From contig NZ_CP163424.1 in NCBI RefSeq assembly GCF_041429795.1, positions 1,490,001 to 1,554,000 of the forward strand: a stretch of DNA of 64,000 nt. The letters run 5' to 3'. The notes beneath the pieces are model-generated. The model was not told the DNA's origin. It saw only the letters and a program-made list of their open reading frames with translations, and did not search any database. The translations under genes and the position numbers were made by a program. This DNA is from Algimonas porphyrae (lineage in GTDB: Bacteria; Pseudomonadota; Alphaproteobacteria; Caulobacterales; Maricaulaceae). Below, piece by piece: positions 62,532 through 64,000 of this stretch. How positions within the stretch are numbered: the first letter of the stretch is position 1; each line of letters starts with the position of its first letter.

Positions 62532-63590
62532 CTATTGCCAGCCGACGCGGTCGAAGATCTGGATGGCTTGTGTCTGGTTGGGGCCGAAAGTTGAGACGTC
62601 GAGCGTATCTTCCTTGAAATCGCCGAGAGCCTGGACGGCGGCATTGCCGATGACATCGTCCGTGACGGGATATTCGTTGTTGCCGTCGGCAAAGTAGGTC
62701 TGCGCCAATTCGCGTGTCAGATATTCCAGAAAGGCGATGGCATTGTCCCGATTGGGTGCATGAGTGGTGACACCGCCGCCGCTGATATTGACATGGGTGC
62801 CGCGGTCGTCCTGATTGGGAAAGATGATGCCGACAGCGTCGACGATTTCGCGCATTCTCGGATCATCCGATCGGGCATGACGGGCCAGATAGTAGGTATT
62901 GACGACGGAAATGCCGCATTCCCCCGATGCGACCGCTTCGATCTGTCCCGTATCGTTACTCTGCGGTCGCCGCGCGAAATTGGCGACGACGCCAGCGGCC
63001 CAGTCTTCCGCGGCTTCAGGATCCGAATGTGCGATGATCGAGGAGAGCAGCGACATATTATAGATGTTCCCGGACGAGCGCATGCAGAGTTCGCCTTGGT
63101 ACGCGGGGTCGGCCAGGTCTTCATAGCTGTCCAGACCGTCCGGTCTGCCATCCGCCTTATTGTAGATGATGACGCGGGCGCGTTTGGACAGACCGAACCA
63201 GCGTCCCTCCGGGTGCCGCAAATTGGCGGGAACGCGCGCGTTCAGAGTGTCAGACTCGACGGATGATAGAATCCCAGCTTCATCTGCCCGCCAGAGCACG
63301 CCCGCATCGACAGTGATCAACAGGTCAGCCGGGCTGAATTCCCCCTCGCTGACGATCCGTTCGATCAGCGAGTTAGCATTCGCTTCGATCCGGTTGATGG
63401 CGATGCCGGTCTCTTCCGTGAAATCGTCATACAGGGCCAGATCCGTATCATAGTGGCGCGATGTATAGAGGTTCAGTTCACCGCTGGCGGTGGACGGTTG
63501 AAGCGCATCATCCTCAGTTTGCGTCGTAGTGTCGGACGGGGCACAGGCCACCAGCGCGGCGGCAAAAACAAGGCTAAGAGCGTGACGCAT
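62532..63590 (-). CDS. fbpA: Fe(3+) ABC transporter substrate-binding lipoprotein (FbpA/FutA family)
   Basis: Predicted 352 residues with a lipoprotein signal (SLVFAAALVACAPS). The mature protein has the ferric-binding fold features: ELNLYTSRHYDTDLALYDDF, GIAINRIEANANSLIERI and the tyrosine pair in ISVVNTYYLARHA that coordinates iron, ending with QIFDRVGWQ. It captures ferric iron in the periplasm. The ABC ATPase gene lies upstream on the same strand; no permease is in the window. This region beyond the attachment repeat is probably chromosomal backbone. Confidence 0.88.
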   Translation of the reverse strand: MRHALSLVFAAALVACAPSDTTTQTEDDALQPSTASGELNLYTSRHYDTDLALYDDFTEETGIAINRIEANANSLIERIVSEGEFSPADLLITVDAGVLWRADEAGILSSVESDTLNARVPANLRHPEGRWFGLSKRARVIIYNKADGRPDGLDSYEDLADPAYQGELCMRSSGNIYNMSLLSSIIAHSDPEAAEDWAAGVVANFARRPQSNDTGQIEAVASGECGISVVNTYYLARHARSDDPRMREIVDAVGIIFPNQDDRGTHVNISGGGVTTHAPNRDNAIAFLEYLTRELAQTYFADGNNEYPVTDDVIGNAAVQALGDFKEDTLDVSTFGPNQTQAIQIFDRVGWQ

Positions 63591-63705
63591 GGAATCGTCC
63601 TTGGGGTTGAGCGAGGCAAGATCCGGATCGGCTCTCTTGCAAAATTGAGAACTATTCGCAACTAGTGGGGCCGTCCGGCTTTGACAAGTCCAAACTGAGT
63701 GTGAG

Positions 63706-64000
63706 TCAGCAGGTGAAAGCAGGCCAGGGTTTGCCGTTGGTGCGGATTAGCACCCTGTCGCCGGGAAACCAGACCGGTTCCGGATCCAGTTCCAGCAAGA
63801 GACTGTCGCTATCCATATCGTCCAACGTCACGATCTGGCTCCGGCCGGTGTGACGCACATCCGTTATCCGCAGCCCGGACGGATCGTTCTGCAATGCTGC
63901 GCAATGCGGGCGTATCAAGATATCGACGGGCTCATCGTTTCGTGGCGGTGTGAAAAAGGACAGGTCCTGAGCCTCGAACCGACCGAACCGCGTCTTTGCA
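63706..64000 (-). CDS. fbpC: ABC transporter ATP-binding protein, C-terminal TOBE fragment (FbpC-like)
   Basis: Only the last ~97 codons are in the window; the gene enters from the right edge (frame begins AKTRFGRFEAQDLSFF). The segment DEPVDILIRPHCAALQNDPS and the beta-rich remainder match the TOBE-type regulatory domain at the end of iron ABC ATPases such as FbpC. The ATPase core is outside. It lies 115 bases upstream of fbpA on the same strand, supporting an iron import operon. Confidence 0.7.
   Translation of the reverse strand, partial: AKTRFGRFEAQDLSFFTPPRNDEPVDILIRPHCAALQNDPSGLRITDVRHTGRSQIVTLDDMDSDSLLLELDPEPVWFPGDRVLIRTNGKPWPAFTC

Overview
The window reads as an alphaproteobacterial chromosome carrying stacked mobile DNA. 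The support is a high-GC sequence, a trb/DUF736/DUF2285/DUF2840/S26-peptidase conjugation module typical of alphaproteobacterial ICEs, an imuA-imuB-dnaE2 cassette, and a LexA-type direct repeat (GTTC-N7-GTTC) in front of imuA. The genus cannot be fixed from the sequence alone; a Caulobacterales/Hyphomonadaceae-like host is a guess.

Positions 1-14.6 kb form a metal-resistance block. It begins inside a copper efflux operon (CusB end-fragment, CusC-like outer-membrane factor, small secreted protein) with a DUF305 protein, a glutaredoxin-MauE fusion and a CsoR-type repressor; two CsoR-like dyads sit in the intergenic spaces. Next comes a czc-type system (secreted His-rich protein, CzcC, CzcB, CzcA on the minus strand) and, divergently, a methyltransferase-family membrane protein, two short CDF-like transporters and a P1B-4 ATPase. 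A MerR-family regulator lies between, and both flanking promoters have the stretched 19-bp spacer expected for MerR control.

Positions 14.6-46.2 kb are the core of an integrative conjugative element (ICE): ardA behind a long inverted repeat, a stand-alone MutS domain-I protein, ParB, DUF736 (with a decayed inverted copy making a ~1.1-kb imperfect palindrome), a one-piece FseA-like DUF2285 activator, an RdfS-like excisionase, DUF2840, TraF peptidase, a candidate oriT and relaxase, then cargo (AraC, DUF3703-arylesterase-like fusion, MBL hydrolase), the SOS mutagenesis cassette, TraG/VirD4 and trbBCDEJLFGI plus DUF2274. Three copies of an AGGA-N6-TCCT dyad precede the activator gene, the excisionase gene and the traG/imuA divide, suggesting an ICE regulon.

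Positions 46.3-49.9 kb hold an ABC three-component defence-type operon whose ATPase has a single-base frameshift.

Positions 50.09-62.04 kb are a second, ~11.9-kb island bounded by 17-bp direct repeats. It has its own tyrosine integrase, a 180-bp copy of the ICE oriT-like region without any relaxase, a paralogue of a small ICE protein, and a tight operon Fic - SNF2 helicase - unknown - (unknown) - type III Mod - type III Res. The best reading is a defence-carrying mobilizable island that borrows the transfer functions of the neighbouring ICE. From 62.1 kb onward lies probable chromosomal sequence: a small hypothetical gene and an Fbp-type iron ABC transporter, cut by the window end.
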